A stretch of 64,000 nt of DNA from Cellvibrio sp. PSBB023 (GCF_002007605.1 NZ_CP019799.1:2768001-2832000); one strand, 5' to 3'; shown: positions 1 to 9,280, counted from the stretch's first letter. Translations and numbers: made by a program. Notes: generated by a model not told the origin, from the sequence alone.

Positions 1-89
1 CTTCCACCGGTGAACTGCTCGATTGGGCAGTAGCCCATTGGCAGCGAAGCGCCGTTACCGGCCTCGGCCATCTATACCAAGAAGAATAA
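1..89 (+). CDS. gluQ: C-terminal end of probable glutamyl-Q tRNA(Asp) synthetase (partial)
   Basis: This is an open frame running in from the left edge and stopping at TAA 87-89. Only 28 codons are visible, including LLDWAVAHWQ, which resembles the C-terminal helix of GluQ-type synthetases. GluQ attaches glutamate to the queuosine of tRNA(Asp) in the cytoplasm. The assignment rests mainly on position: in Pseudomonas gluQ lies directly upstream of the small membrane gene and cbrA, as here. The fragment is too short to identify by itself, so the name is an inference from synteny. Confidence 0.55.
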   Translation, partial: STGELLDWAVAHWQRSAVTGLGHLYQEE

Positions 90-157
90 CAATACCGATT
101 AAATCGCGGCCAACCCTGGCGCCATACCGCACACCAGCGCTTACAGGAAATACACTC

Positions 158-340
158 ATGAACAATCAACGCCTGGTTATCTTGCTACTGCTGGTGGCTT
201 ATATCTTCTCGCCCAGCCTGTTCAACTGGATTCTCGACCCCCAAGGTGCCTGGTATCGCCCCTATATTGTGTGGGTTGGTGTGATTCTGGTCGCCTTTGT
301 GATGCAGACACGCCGCAAGAGCTATCACGATTTTGACTAA
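158..340 (+). CDS. cbrX: Small membrane protein upstream of cbrA (CbrX-like)
   Basis: This encodes a 60-residue protein with two hydrophobic segments, at about residues 5-21 and 37-51, and a charged tail ending KSYHDFD. I chose the ATG at 158 because AGGAAA lies just before it; the longer frame from 23 begins inside gluQ and has an unlikely proline- and arginine-rich extension. It ends 50 bases before cbrA on the same strand. In Pseudomonas a comparable short gene precedes cbrA and is co-transcribed with it, which is the basis for the symbol. Its biochemical role is unknown; a link to CbrA translation or membrane assembly is inference. Confidence 0.7.
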   Translation: MNNQRLVILLLLVAYIFSPSLFNWILDPQGAWYRPYIVWVGVILVAFVMQTRRKSYHDFD

Positions 341-390
341 CGCCGGCCGTGCCGCCCGAATTGACAACTCACTCATAAGAACATCACACA

Positions 391-3360
391 ATGACTTTTG
401 ATCTCAGCCAAGTTGCACTGATCGGCCTCAGTTACCTACTGCTGCTCTTTGGCATTGCCTATATCACCGAGCGCGGTTGGATTCCCGAGGCGGTCACCTC
501 GCACCCAATCACCTATATTTTGTCGCTGGGTATTTTTGCCAGCGCCTGGGCGTTTTACGGGGTTATCGACCTTGCTTTTCAATATGGCTATGGCGCACTG
601 GCTTATTACATAGGCACAGGGGCGCTGTTTTTGTTTGCCCCGGTCGCGCTGGCGCCACTGGCCGAATTGGCGCGGCGCCACCAGGTTCACTCCCTTGCCG
701 ACTTACTGGTGTTCCGCTACCACAGCCACAGCGTAGGCGCCCTGACGACACTCTGCATGCTGTGCGGGATTTTGCCGCTGATGGCTCTGCAGATTCAGGC
801 GATTGCTGACACCATGCATATCCTCACCGTGAGCGGTAACCCCTCGCTGCCACTACAGGGAACAGGGCTGACCTTCAAGGATTTGATGGCCTTGTGCTAT
901 TGCGCCATCCTCGCCTTTTTTACCATCTCCTTCGGCGCCAACCGCGACCAGCATCGCGGCCTGATCACCGCCATGGCATTTGAATCCCTGCTCAAAGTCT
1001 GCGCTCTCTGCGCCATCGGTCTGGTGGCCGTATTTGGTGTCTTTGATGGACTGGAAGGGCTCGACCAATGGCTGCTCGACCACCCCGAAAACCTTGCGCT
1101 CCTGCACAGCCCGATTCACACCGACTCCGCCCATACGCTGCTGTTGGTGTTTGTCGCCACCGCCGTCACCATGCCGCACATTTTCCACCTGGGGCTCGCG
1201 GAAAACCCACTGATGCGCAACTCCCATACGGTTACCTGGGCCTTCCCACTGTTCCTGCTGCTGATGGCGCTACCGATATTCCCGATCCTCTGGGCAGGCA
1301 CCGAGCTCTCGGTGCCACTACCGCCGCAGTATTACACCCTGGGGATTCCGATTTTATTTAACTCACCCGGCCTGACCCTGTTGGCTTTTATTGGCGGCCT
1401 GTCGGCGGCAACGGGCGCCATGGTGGTTATTTCACTGGCGCTCTCCACCATGGTGATGAACCACTGGCTGCTGCCCAGCCTGAAGCTGCGCACCCGTACC
1501 GACCTATACAGCCAGCTCATCTGGTTGCGCCGCATCCTGATCGCCACCATTTTCCTGGGGGCCTACCTACTCTACTGGATTCTCGATAACCGCTTCAGCT
1601 TGGCCCATTTGGCCATGACCGCCTTTATCGAAACCCTGCAATTCCTGCCCGCCACCTTCGCCATTGTGTTTTGGAGCAAAGGCAACCGACGCGGGGTTAT
1701 CGCAGGCCTTGCCGTAGGTACCAGCGTGTGGGCTATAGGCCTGCTGCTCCCCATGCTTACCGGCCTTGAGTTTGTGCCCCTGCCTTTTAATAGCTGGGCG
1801 ATTCCCGTGGGTATTGAGCACTGGAGCGAAGTCACACTCATCTCCATCAGCCTGAACACCCTGTGTTTTGTGCTGATTTCCATGATGACAACCCAAACCG
1901 AAGACGAAGAATACAGCGCTGATGTCTGCGCCGCCGACGAACTCAGCCACCCGGTGCGCCAAGCGCTGGATGTGCACTCCGCCGCCGAATTCAAACACCG
2001 TCTCGCCAAGCCGCTGGGCAAGGTCACCGCCAGCCGCGAGGTGGATATCGCCCTCAAAGAACTGAGCCTGGGGATTGATGAACGTCGCCCCTACGCCCTG
2101 CGCCGCCTGCGCGACCAGATCGAAGGCAATCTCTCCAGCCTGATGGGGATTCATGTCGCCAGTGAAATCATGGATAAATACATCCCCCATGTAGTCGCAG
2201 AAAGCCATAACACTGTCGACATCAACCTGATTGAAAGTCGCCTGTCCGAATACCGCGACCACCTCACGGGTATGGCCGCCGAGCTCAACACCCTGCGCCT
2301 CTATCACCGCAAAACACTGGAAGAACTGCCCATGGCCGTCTGTTCCCTGGGACGCGATATGGAAGTGCTCATGTGGAACCGCGCCATGGCGGAACTGACC
2401 GGCACCCCCACCGAGGATGTTACCGGCTCCCACCTGGAAGACATTCCCGAACCCTGGTGCAGCCTGCTGATCGACTTCAGCCAGAGTAATGAGCCCCATT
2501 TCTATCGCCGCGAAATAGAACTGGATGGCCGCCCACACTGGATCAGCCTGCACAAAGCCAATATTGAAGGCACCATTACCGCTGGGGTTTACGATCAGGT
2601 GATGCTGCTGGAAGACGTCACCGAAACCCAATTGCTGGAACAGGAACTGGTGCATTCAGAACGCCTCGCTTCTGTAGGGCGATTGGCAGCGGGAGTCGCC
2701 CATGAAATCGGCAACCCCATCACCGGCATCGCCTGCCTCGCACAAAACTTGAAATACGACTCCACAGATCCCGCCGAAGTGCTGGAAACCGCCGAACAGA
2801 TCCTCAGCCAAACTGACCGTGTCGGCCGGATTGTGCAGTCGTTGGTGAGCTTCTCCCACGCCGGTCACGCCAGCAAAACCGAGTTTGAGGCCGTGTCCCT
2901 GCGCGATTGCGCCAATGAAGCGATTCATTTGCTGTCACTGCAAAAAGACAAGAACCAGGTGCTCTTCTGCAATGACATCCCCAAAACCGCCATCATCGCC
3001 GGTGATGCCCAACGGATGATTCAGGTTTTTATAAACCTTTTATCTAACGCACGGGATGCCAGCCCGGAGCAAGGGCGTGTTATGCTTGAAAGTAACGAAG
3101 ATGAGGATTCGGTAACAGTTTCTGTTACCGACGAGGGTCATGGTATCCCTCCCGAACTGATCGAGCGCATTCTTGAACCCTTCTTCACCACCAAAGAACC
3201 CGGTGAAGGTACAGGTTTGGGATTGGCCATGGTCTACAGCATTGTTGAGGACCACAGCGGCCATATGGACATCATTAGTCCCGCCGATACCGTTCACAAC
3301 CGCGGCGCCAGTTTTGTGATTACCCTGCCGCGCCATCTCGACTCTTTCATGGATGCCTGA
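391..3360 (+). CDS. cbrA: Transporter-fused sensor histidine kinase CbrA
   Basis: This 989-residue inner-membrane sensor has an N-terminal sodium/solute symporter-like domain with about 12-13 membrane helices (residues 1-500). A linker, a PAS domain (about 640-755) and a kinase core follow. The H-box histidine is His771 in the segment VAHEIGNPITG, and the ATP-binding domain shows NLLSNARDAS, DEGHGIPPE and GTGLGLAM. This is the CbrA layout: a transporter-like module coupled to a kinase that phosphorylates CbrB to control carbon/nitrogen balance and, in Pseudomonas, crcZ transcription. Its signal is not known with certainty; histidine uptake by the transporter domain has been reported in Pseudomonas. 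cbrB follows after 85 bases. Confidence 0.95.
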   Translation: MTFDLSQVALIGLSYLLLLFGIAYITERGWIPEAVTSHPITYILSLGIFASAWAFYGVIDLAFQYGYGALAYYIGTGALFLFAPVALAPLAELARRHQVHSLADLLVFRYHSHSVGALTTLCMLCGILPLMALQIQAIADTMHILTVSGNPSLPLQGTGLTFKDLMALCYCAILAFFTISFGANRDQHRGLITAMAFESLLKVCALCAIGLVAVFGVFDGLEGLDQWLLDHPENLALLHSPIHTDSAHTLLLVFVATAVTMPHIFHLGLAENPLMRNSHTVTWAFPLFLLLMALPIFPILWAGTELSVPLPPQYYTLGIPILFNSPGLTLLAFIGGLSAATGAMVVISLALSTMVMNHWLLPSLKLRTRTDLYSQLIWLRRILIATIFLGAYLLYWILDNRFSLAHLAMTAFIETLQFLPATFAIVFWSKGNRRGVIAGLAVGTSVWAIGLLLPMLTGLEFVPLPFNSWAIPVGIEHWSEVTLISISLNTLCFVLISMMTTQTEDEEYSADVCAADELSHPVRQALDVHSAAEFKHRLAKPLGKVTASREVDIALKELSLGIDERRPYALRRLRDQIEGNLSSLMGIHVASEIMDKYIPHVVAESHNTVDINLIESRLSEYRDHLTGMAAELNTLRLYHRKTLEELPMAVCSLGRDMEVLMWNRAMAELTGTPTEDVTGSHLEDIPEPWCSLLIDFSQSNEPHFYRREIELDGRPHWISLHKANIEGTITAGVYDQVMLLEDVTETQLLEQELVHSERLASVGRLAAGVAHEIGNPITGIACLAQNLKYDSTDPAEVLETAEQILSQTDRVGRIVQSLVSFSHAGHASKTEFEAVSLRDCANEAIHLLSLQKDKNQVLFCNDIPKTAIIAGDAQRMIQVFINLLSNARDASPEQGRVMLESNEDEDSVTVSVTDEGHGIPPELIERILEPFFTTKEPGEGTGLGLAMVYSIVEDHSGHMDIISPADTVHNRGASFVITLPRHLDSFMDA

Positions 3361-3445
3361 CCTGGAAAGTGAACAAAACCAGCGACTTGCAGATTTATCC
3401 TGCTAGTTATTGACCAGTAACACTTAACGCAAGACCCGGATAGCT

Positions 3446-4849
3446 ATGAGTAAGATTCTGATTGTTGAAGACGAAACCATCATCCGTACCGCACTGCGCA
3501 AGCTGCTTGAGCGCAACCAGTACGAGGTCAGCGAAGCGCCATCCGTCAAAGAGGCCACGTCCAAATTTCAGTTAAAGGATTTCGATCTGATTGTCAGCGA
3601 CCTGCGCCTGCCCGGCGCACCGGGCACCGACCTGATCAAACTGGCGGGTGATACCCCCGTACTCATCATGACCAGCTACGCCAGCTTGCGCTCAGCGGTA
3701 GACTCCATGCGCATGGGCGCGGTGGACTACATCGCCAAGCCCTTCGACCACGACGAGATGGTCAATGCCGTCAAGCGTGTCATTGGCAAAGCCAAAGCGG
3801 CCAACAAAGCCGCCAATAACACCCAAACGGCGAGCACGACCATTGCCGGTATGATCGGCTCCAGCGATGTCATGCAGGACCTGTACAACCGTATACACAA
3901 AGTCGCGCCCACCAATGCCACCGTACTGATTCATGGCGAGACTGGCACTGGCAAAGAGCTGGTTGCACGCGCGCTGCACGAAGAGAGCAACCGCAACAAT
4001 CACCTGATGATTTCGGTCAACTGCGCCGCTATTCCCGACACCCTGATCGAATCCGAACTCTTCGGCTATGAAAAAGGTGCCTTTACCGGTGCCGCGACCA
4101 ATCGCGAAGGCCTTGTCGCTGCCGCCGATGGTGGCACCCTGTTCCTTGACGAAATTGGCGAACTGCCACTGGAAGCCCAGGCGCGCCTGCTGCGTGTACT
4201 GCAAGAGGGCGAGGTGCGCCCGCTGGGCTCGGTAGAATCGCGCAAGGTGGATGTACGCCTGGTTGCCGCAACGCACCGCGACCTGCGTAAGCTGGCGCGC
4301 GAAGGCAAATTCCGTGAAGACCTGTATTTCCGCATCAACGTCATGCAATTGGAGCTACCGCCCCTGCGCGAGCGTGGCCGCGACATTATCAGCATCGCCG
4401 AATCACTGCTGCAGCGTTACTGCGCACAGTTCGGCAAACCGCAACTCAAGCTATCCTCCGCCGCGATGGATGCCATCATGAGCTACAACTGGCCGGGTAA
4501 CGTGCGCGAGCTGGAAAACGCCATGCAGCGCGCCGTTATTCTCTGTGAAGACAGCACCGAAATTGGCGACCATCTGCTCTCCATTGATATGGATGCCCAG
4601 GACCTGAACGACAACACCGGCAGCTCCATTTTCGAACCACCACGCCTGGCCAGCCGCGGCGGTAGCACCAGTGCCACCGAAGACTTATCGCTGGAAGATT
4701 ATTTCCAACGCTTCGTGCTGGAACACCAGGACACCATGAGCGAGACCGAACTGGCGCGCAAACTGGGTGTCAGCCGCAAATGCCTGTGGGAGCGGCGACA
4801 GCGCTTGGGCATCCCCAGAACCAAAGCCGGCGCCACAGCCGGTAAATAA
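3446..4849 (+). CDS. cbrB: NtrC-family response regulator CbrB
   Basis: This 467-residue sigma-54 activator has a receiver domain with acceptor Asp52 ([11 protein letters not shown]). The AAA+ domain has a Walker A motif GETGTGKE near residue 164, the sigma-54 contact loop GAFTGA near 212 and Walker [13 protein letters not shown] Fis-type helix-turn-helix lies at the C terminus ([14 protein letters not shown]). It lies directly downstream of cbrA and is its expected partner. Phosphorylated CbrB of Pseudomonas binds TGTTAC-N14-GTAACA sites and activates RpoN promoters, and exactly such a site and promoter occur in the gap downstream of this gene. Confidence 0.95.
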   Translation: MSKILIVEDETIIRTALRKLLERNQYEVSEAPSVKEATSKFQLKDFDLIVSDLRLPGAPGTDLIKLAGDTPVLIMTSYASLRSAVDSMRMGAVDYIAKPFDHDEMVNAVKRVIGKAKAANKAANNTQTASTTIAGMIGSSDVMQDLYNRIHKVAPTNATVLIHGETGTGKELVARALHEESNRNNHLMISVNCAAIPDTLIESELFGYEKGAFTGAATNREGLVAAADGGTLFLDEIGELPLEAQARLLRVLQEGEVRPLGSVESRKVDVRLVAATHRDLRKLAREGKFREDLYFRINVMQLELPPLRERGRDIISIAESLLQRYCAQFGKPQLKLSSAAMDAIMSYNWPGNVRELENAMQRAVILCEDSTEIGDHLLSIDMDAQDLNDNTGSSIFEPPRLASRGGSTSATEDLSLEDYFQRFVLEHQDTMSETELARKLGVSRKCLWERRQRLGIPRTKAGATAGK

Positions 4850-4862
4850 TCGCCCCAAAACC

Positions 4863-4898
4863 AAAAATCCCCGCCAGCTACCGCTCGCGGGGATTTTT
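4863..4898 (+). terminator. Intrinsic terminator after cbrB
   Basis: AAAAATCCCCGC and GCGGGGATTTTT form a perfect 12-bp stem ending in a T run, 14 bases after the cbrB stop. It separates cbrB transcription from the sRNA region. Confidence 0.9.
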
Positions 4899-4957
4899 CA
4901 TTCTGGTGACACAGTTTTTTGCTTTTAGTGCCACAAAAGATGAATTAAATGCCAAGT

Positions 4958-5021
4958 TGTTACCCCCTGTCACGGAGGTGTTACCGCCAAAATACTGTTA
5001 CCCCACCCATCTTCGGTAACA
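4958..5021 (+). promoter_or_regulatory. CbrB-type upstream activating sequence
   Basis: A full match to the CbrB consensus TGTTAC-N14-GTAACA lies at 4996-5021. Two further TGTTAC half-sites lie at 4958-4963 and 4979-4984, and a GTAACC follows at 5038-5043. The full site starts about 120 bases upstream of the sigma-54 promoter at 5118, a normal enhancer distance. The consensus is known from Pseudomonas crcZ and other CbrB targets; binding here is inferred. Confidence 0.8.
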
Positions 5022-5117
5022 ATCACCCACAAAATATGTAACCGTCCGAAATAACCAAAAGAAATATGGAGCAACCCAAAAAACATAAGACATTGTTTTA
5101 ATTAGCAATTTCAATTC

Positions 5118-5133
5118 TGGCACAACAACTGCT
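5118..5133 (+). promoter_or_regulatory. Sigma-54 (RpoN) promoter of the CrcZ-like RNA
   Basis: TGGCAC at 5118-5123 and TGCT at 5130-5133 match the -24/-12 consensus TGGCAC-N5-TTGCW with correct spacing: GG at 5119-5120 and GC at 5131-5132. The predicted start is about 12 bases beyond the -12 element, near 5144. No ORF with a ribosome binding site follows, so it appears to drive a non-coding RNA. Confidence 0.8.
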
Positions 5134-5143
5134 TTTAGAGCGC

Positions 5144-5541
5144 CATAACAAAAACAAACAATAAGAATTAAATGTGAAAATCTAATAACAACAACAAATA
5201 ATAAGAAGCTGAAAAAAACGAAAAATAAGAACAATAGATAATAAAAAACTGAACAATTTAAATAACAACAAGAAACAATAAAAAACGGAAAAGATAGAAC
5301 ATAACAACAACAAACAATAACAACAGAAATTATATAATAATAACGAAAACAATAACTTAGAGCAGATAGGCCACGCTAGAAAACAAGAGCAATAAGATAC
5401 TAAAATAAAGCGGATACAGACCAGGCACAGGATGGGTAGCACGCGAGATTGGATATGGGCACGGAAGCACCCCATTGAATGCCATTTGCAGCACCTCGGT
5501 GCTCCCTCCAACGGGAAAGCGAAAGCTTTCCCGTTTTGCTT
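5144..5541 (+). ncRNA. crcZ: CrcZ-like Hfq/Crc-sequestering small RNA
   Basis: This is a transcript of about 400 bases predicted from the sigma-54 promoter to the terminator at 5510-5541. From about 5145 to 5370 the sequence is strikingly A-rich and built of AACAACAA, AATAACAA and AAGAACAA-type triplets. These are the A-R-N/CA motifs bound by the Hfq distal face with Crc. The length, location between cbrB and pcnB, RpoN promoter, CbrB site and motif density all match CrcZ of Pseudomonas (about 407 nt), which titrates Hfq/Crc and relieves catabolite repression. A GCACC-GGTGC hairpin (5491-5502) precedes the terminator. The 5' end is inferred. Short reverse-strand frames across it are low-complexity and not credible genes. 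Confidence 0.85.
5510..5541 (+). terminator. Intrinsic terminator of the CrcZ-like RNA
   Basis: AACGGGAAAGC, a GAAA tetraloop and GCTTTCCCGTT form an 11-bp stem at 5510-5535, followed by TTGCTTT. The next gene, pcnB, begins 117 bases later. Confidence 0.88.
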
Positions 5542-5657
5542 TATGGGAGACAACAGAATCGCCGTGGTGACACTTCGCCAAGGTCGTAAAAAACCTCACG
5601 CATCTGCTAAACTCGCGGCTCTTGTGCAACTGACTGCCTAATCCTCAGCGAGACACC

Positions 5658-7037
5658 ATGCTCAAACGCTTGCTAAACCTTTTCACCTCCAGCACCAAGG
5701 ATTCCGCCAAGGCATCCGTTTCGCGCAATAGCGATGGCGCTGCCATTATTCCTCGCGACCAACATACGATCTCGCGCAAGAACATTAGTTCTGCCGCCAT
5801 CAAAATTATCAAGCAATTGGAAGATGCAGGATTTGCTGCCTATCTGGTTGGCGGCGGGGTACGCGACCTGTTGCTGGGCGGGCACCCCAAGGATTTTGAC
5901 GTAGCCACCAATGCCACCCCGGAAGAAGTAAAACGCCTGTTCCGCAGCGCACGCATTGTGGGTCGTCGCTTCCAGATAGTGCATGTGCGTATGGGGCGCG
6001 AAGTCATTGAAGTCACCACCTTTCGCGGCCATCACGAAGACAGCTCACAGCATGCGGCGCGCAGCGAAGATGGTATGTTATTGCGCGACAATGTCTACGG
6101 CACGCTCGAAACCGATGCCATGCGCCGCGACTTTACCGTTAATGCGCTCTATTACACGCTGAAAGATTTTTCTGTTATCGACTACTGCGATGGCATGAGT
6201 GACTTAAAGACTCGCACCCTGCGCATGATTGGCGACCCGGCGACCCGTTATAAAGAGGACCCGGTACGTATGCTGCGCGCACTACGCTTTGCGGCGAAAC
6301 TCGGTTTTAACCTGGAGCCGAACACAGCCAAACCTATCCGCGAACTGGGTGGCTTGCTGCTCAATGTATCGGATGCCCGCTTGTTCGAGGAAGTGCTCAA
6401 ACTGTTCCTTAGCGGCTCGGCCACCGCCACCTTTGCTCTGATGCGCGACTACGATTTGCTGACCCATCTGTTCCCGGGCACTGCCAAAGCCCTCGCAGCT
6501 GGTGATGTGATAGATGCCAATTTAATTGAACAGTGCATGGTCAACACCGACAAGCGCATTCGCGGTGGCAAAACGGTCACCCCAGCGTTTATCTATGCCG
6601 CCCTGCTCTGGCCCGCACTGCAACAACAATTCAAGCTGCTCAGTAGCCAGATGCCGCCAACCCAGGCTTGGGCGCAAGCGGCGCAAAATACCGTTAACTT
6701 GCAATTAACACGCACGGCGGTGCCCAAGCGCTTCCTGATTCCGATGCGCGAAATTTGGGATTTGCAGCAGCGTCTGCCAAGCCGCTTGGGTATGCGCGCC
6801 CTGCGCACCCTGGATCACCCCCGCTTCCGCGCCGCCTATGACTTCCTGTTGATGCGCGAAGCCGCAGGAGAAGCGCTGGATGGCTTGGGCGTCTGGTGGA
6901 CGAACTATCAAACCGCCAACGATGAAGAGCGCGAGGAGATGGTTAAAAACCTGGCGAAACAAAGCCCGAAAGGCGCCAGCAAACCGCGCCGCCGTCGCCC
7001 GCGCAAACCAACGGCCACTCCCGGCGGGAACGAATAA
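5658..7037 (+). CDS. pcnB: Poly(A) polymerase I
   Basis: This 459-residue enzyme adds 3' poly(A) tails to RNA and so promotes decay by the degradosome. The class II nucleotidyltransferase signature is clear near residues 60-80: LVGGGVRDLLLGG followed by KDFDVATNA, with the metal-binding Asp residues. A tRNA-nucleotidyltransferase-like RNA-binding region follows, and the C terminus is basic (KPRRRRPRKP), typical of PcnB rather than a CCA-adding enzyme. It starts at the ATG at 5658 and ends three bases before folK, implying co-transcription. Synteny with cbrAB-pcnB-folK of Pseudomonas supports the call. Confidence 0.93.
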   Translation: MLKRLLNLFTSSTKDSAKASVSRNSDGAAIIPRDQHTISRKNISSAAIKIIKQLEDAGFAAYLVGGGVRDLLLGGHPKDFDVATNATPEEVKRLFRSARIVGRRFQIVHVRMGREVIEVTTFRGHHEDSSQHAARSEDGMLLRDNVYGTLETDAMRRDFTVNALYYTLKDFSVIDYCDGMSDLKTRTLRMIGDPATRYKEDPVRMLRALRFAAKLGFNLEPNTAKPIRELGGLLLNVSDARLFEEVLKLFLSGSATATFALMRDYDLLTHLFPGTAKALAAGDVIDANLIEQCMVNTDKRIRGGKTVTPAFIYAALLWPALQQQFKLLSSQMPPTQAWAQAAQNTVNLQLTRTAVPKRFLIPMREIWDLQQRLPSRLGMRALRTLDHPRFRAAYDFLLMREAAGEALDGLGVWWTNYQTANDEEREEMVKNLAKQSPKGASKPRRRRPRKPTATPGGNE

Positions 7038-7040
7038 CCT

Positions 7041-7532
7041 ATGGCGCTGGCCTATATTGGTCTCGGCAGTAATCTGGACGATCCACTGGCGCAGGTCATG
7101 CGCGCCATTGATGAACTGTCGGCGCTACCGCAGACACAGTTGGTGCAATGCTCTGCGATCTACAGCAGTAAACCGGTCGGCCCCGAACAACCGGACTTTA
7201 TTAATGCGGTTGCGCTGCTGGATACCCATCTGGCGCCACTGGCACTACTTGATGCACTACAAGCCATTGAGCAGGCTCACCAGCGGGTACGCATCCAACA
7301 TTGGGGCCCGCGCACACTGGATTTGGACTTGTTGCTCTACGGCGACCAAGTCATCGCCACCGAGCGCTTGACGGTTCCCCACCCCTACCTAACCCAGCGC
7401 GGTTTTGTACTTTACCCACTGGCGGATATCACCCCGGATTTACACCTGCCCGATGGCAGCCGCTTGCCCGACTGGCTACACCAATGCCCGCCTGATGGGC
7501 TGGTTAAACTGCCATCCGCTTCTGAGTGTTGA
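7041..7532 (+). CDS. folK: 2-amino-4-hydroxy-6-hydroxymethyldihydropteridine pyrophosphokinase
   Basis: This 163-residue HPPK transfers pyrophosphate from ATP to 6-hydroxymethyl-7,8-dihydropterin in folate synthesis. The family signature RTLDLDLLLYG is at residues 91-101, followed by the conserved VPHPYLTQRGFVLYPL. It has full family length and starts three bases after pcnB, so translation may be coupled. The same pair occurs in Pseudomonas. Confidence 0.95.
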   Translation: MALAYIGLGSNLDDPLAQVMRAIDELSALPQTQLVQCSAIYSSKPVGPEQPDFINAVALLDTHLAPLALLDALQAIEQAHQRVRIQHWGPRTLDLDLLLYGDQVIATERLTVPHPYLTQRGFVLYPLADITPDLHLPDGSRLPDWLHQCPPDGLVKLPSASEC

Positions 7533-7550
7533 TTGTTGCAAGGAGTTATC

Positions 7551-8234
7551 GTGGACGCTGTATTTGAAGAACTCGGCTTGGATTTAACCCATACCCAATT
7601 GCCGCGCTATATCGCGGTGGAAGGCTGCATTGGTGTGGGCAAAACGACGCTCGCACGCAATATTGCGCAGTTGTTCAATTACGATGTGCTGTTGGAGCAA
7701 CCAGAGGAAAATCCGTTTCTGGAGCGTTTTTATCGCGATCCCAAATCCACCGCCCTGCCCACACAATTATTCTTTTTATTCCAGCGCGCCAACCAACTGC
7801 AAGCCCTGCGTCAGGACGATATTTTTGAACCTGTGCGCGTAGCCGATTTCCTGATTGAAAAAGACCAGTTATTTGCACGCACCACCCTCGATGATGACGA
7901 ACTGGCCATTTATCGTCAGGTTTACGATAAGCTCGTGATCAACGCGCCGCGTCCGGACTTGGTGATTTATTTGCAGGCGCCGCTCGATGTATTGCTGGAG
8001 CGCATCCGCCAGCGCGGCATTAGCGCGGAGCAATATATCAGCGCCGATTATTTAAAAGCACTCAACGATGCCTACACCGAATTCTTTCACTTTTACGACG
8101 GCGCGCCGCTGCTAATTGTGAATGCCAAGGACTTGAATCTGGCGCAAAATCGCGACCACTTCAAACAGTTGGTGCAGTACATCCTCACCATCAAAAGTGG
8201 CCGCCATTATTACAACCCAGTGCCGGTACTCTAG
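7551..8234 (+). CDS. Deoxynucleoside kinase (deoxyadenosine/deoxycytidine kinase family)
   Basis: This 227-residue soluble kinase of the dNK family phosphorylates deoxynucleosides for salvage. The P-loop GCIGVGKTT begins near residue 25, preceded by YIAVE; LEQPEENPFLERFY and the lid-region arginines RIRQRG are also visible. I chose the GTG at 7551 because AAGGAG at 7540-7545 lies five bases upstream; the in-frame TTG at 7533 has no such site. It sits between folK and panB in the same run of genes. The exact nucleoside preference cannot be read from sequence. Confidence 0.88.
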   Translation: MDAVFEELGLDLTHTQLPRYIAVEGCIGVGKTTLARNIAQLFNYDVLLEQPEENPFLERFYRDPKSTALPTQLFFLFQRANQLQALRQDDIFEPVRVADFLIEKDQLFARTTLDDDELAIYRQVYDKLVINAPRPDLVIYLQAPLDVLLERIRQRGISAEQYISADYLKALNDAYTEFFHFYDGAPLLIVNAKDLNLAQNRDHFKQLVQYILTIKSGRHYYNPVPVL

Positions 8235-8269
8235 TTTCACCGCGCGCGCTTATATTGGGGAGCATAGCC

Positions 8270-9112
8270 ATGCCCTACGGAAACATCAGTAACAGCACCT
8301 CAACCGCCAACACTGCCCTGGTAAAAAATATCACCACCACTGCCCTGCACAAGCTCAAAGCCAAGGGCGAAAAGTTTGTAGTGATCTCGCTCTATGATGC
8401 CCATATGGCGGCGATGGCGCAGCGCTGCGGCGTTGAAGTCGTGCTGGTAGGCGACTCACTGGGCATGACAGTGCTGGGCTACGACAGCACGATTCCCGTC
8501 ACCATGGAGCAGATGATTTATCACGTGGAAGCCGTTGCGCGTGGTAACAAAAAATCGCTCATTATTGGCGACTTGCCATTCATGACCTACGCCACCCCGG
8601 ACGATGCCATGCGCAACTGCATGCGCATCATGCAAGCCGGTGCACAGATGGTAAAACTGGAAGGCGGCGCCTGGCTGGCGGATACCGTACGCATGCTGTC
8701 TGAACGTGGAGTGCCAGTGTGCGCCCATTTGGGATTAACCCCCCAATCCGTCAATAAGCTCGGCGGCTTTCGTGTGCAGGGCCGCGATGAAGTGGGCGCC
8801 GAGGCGATTCTGGCCGATGCCAAATTACTCGCCGACGCCGGTGCGGATTTGCTGGTACTGGAGTGTGTACCGGCGGCGCTGGCGGCGCGTATCACTCGCG
8901 ACATTGCCATTCCGGTTATCGGTATAGGCGCGGGGCGCGATACTGACGCCCAGGTTCTGGTGATCAACGATATCCTCGGCCTTACCGAGCAACCACCCAA
9001 ATTCTCCAAAAATTTCCTGCTGGAAGCGAATGACATCCCCGGCGCCATGCAAAAGTATGTCGCGGATGTGAAATCCGGCCTGTTTCCAGGCGACGACAAT
9101 ATCTTTTTCTAA
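8270..9112 (+). CDS. panB: 3-methyl-2-oxobutanoate hydroxymethyltransferase
   Basis: This 280-residue enzyme makes ketopantoate from 2-oxoisovalerate and methylene-THF, the first committed step to pantothenate and CoA. Recognisable blocks are VVISLYDAHMA, VLVGDSLGMTVLGYDSTIPV, MVKLEGG, CAHLGLTPQS and IPVIGIGAGRDTDAQVLV. The ATG at 8270 follows GGGGAG at 8257-8262. In Pseudomonas panC follows panB; here the next gene is an unrelated pectate lyase, so panC must lie elsewhere. Confidence 0.95.
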   Translation: MPYGNISNSTSTANTALVKNITTTALHKLKAKGEKFVVISLYDAHMAAMAQRCGVEVVLVGDSLGMTVLGYDSTIPVTMEQMIYHVEAVARGNKKSLIIGDLPFMTYATPDDAMRNCMRIMQAGAQMVKLEGGAWLADTVRMLSERGVPVCAHLGLTPQSVNKLGGFRVQGRDEVGAEAILADAKLLADAGADLLVLECVPAALAARITRDIAIPVIGIGAGRDTDAQVLVINDILGLTEQPPKFSKNFLLEANDIPGAMQKYVADVKSGLFPGDDNIFF

Positions 9113-9192
9113 ACGCTTTTTTAACAAAACAGACGCCAGAATAGCTGCTAACATTAGCCCACCATTCGGCATGGTTTCGGTCAATACCTTGG

Positions 9193-9221
9193 TAACTGCA
9201 ACAACTACAACAACGCAGTTA
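9193..9221 (+). promoter_or_regulatory. A/C-rich loop on a short stem in the pectate lyase leader
   Basis: TAACTGC (9193-9199) and GCAGTTA (9215-9221) form a 7-bp stem around the 15-base loop AACAACTACAACAAC, about 60-90 bases before the pectate lyase start. The loop resembles Hfq/Crc CA motifs, which links it in principle to the CrcZ-like RNA. This is inference; the RNA 5' end is unknown. Confidence 0.4.
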
Positions 9222-9280
9222 ACTAATCACCCACTCATCGCGCGATAGACGCATGGGGATTATCACCTAAGGTACTTATT

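Noticed and set aside
1567..2655. Reverse-strand frame of 362 codons opposite cbrA
   Set aside because: It is a codon-bias shadow of cbrA: it has low-complexity Gly/His/Gln composition, no start signal and no recognisable domain, while cbrA is unambiguous.
4998..5553. Reverse-strand hydrophobic frames in the cbrB-pcnB gap
   Set aside because: Runs of Phe, Leu and Cys come from reading the A-rich sRNA backwards; there is no start signal.
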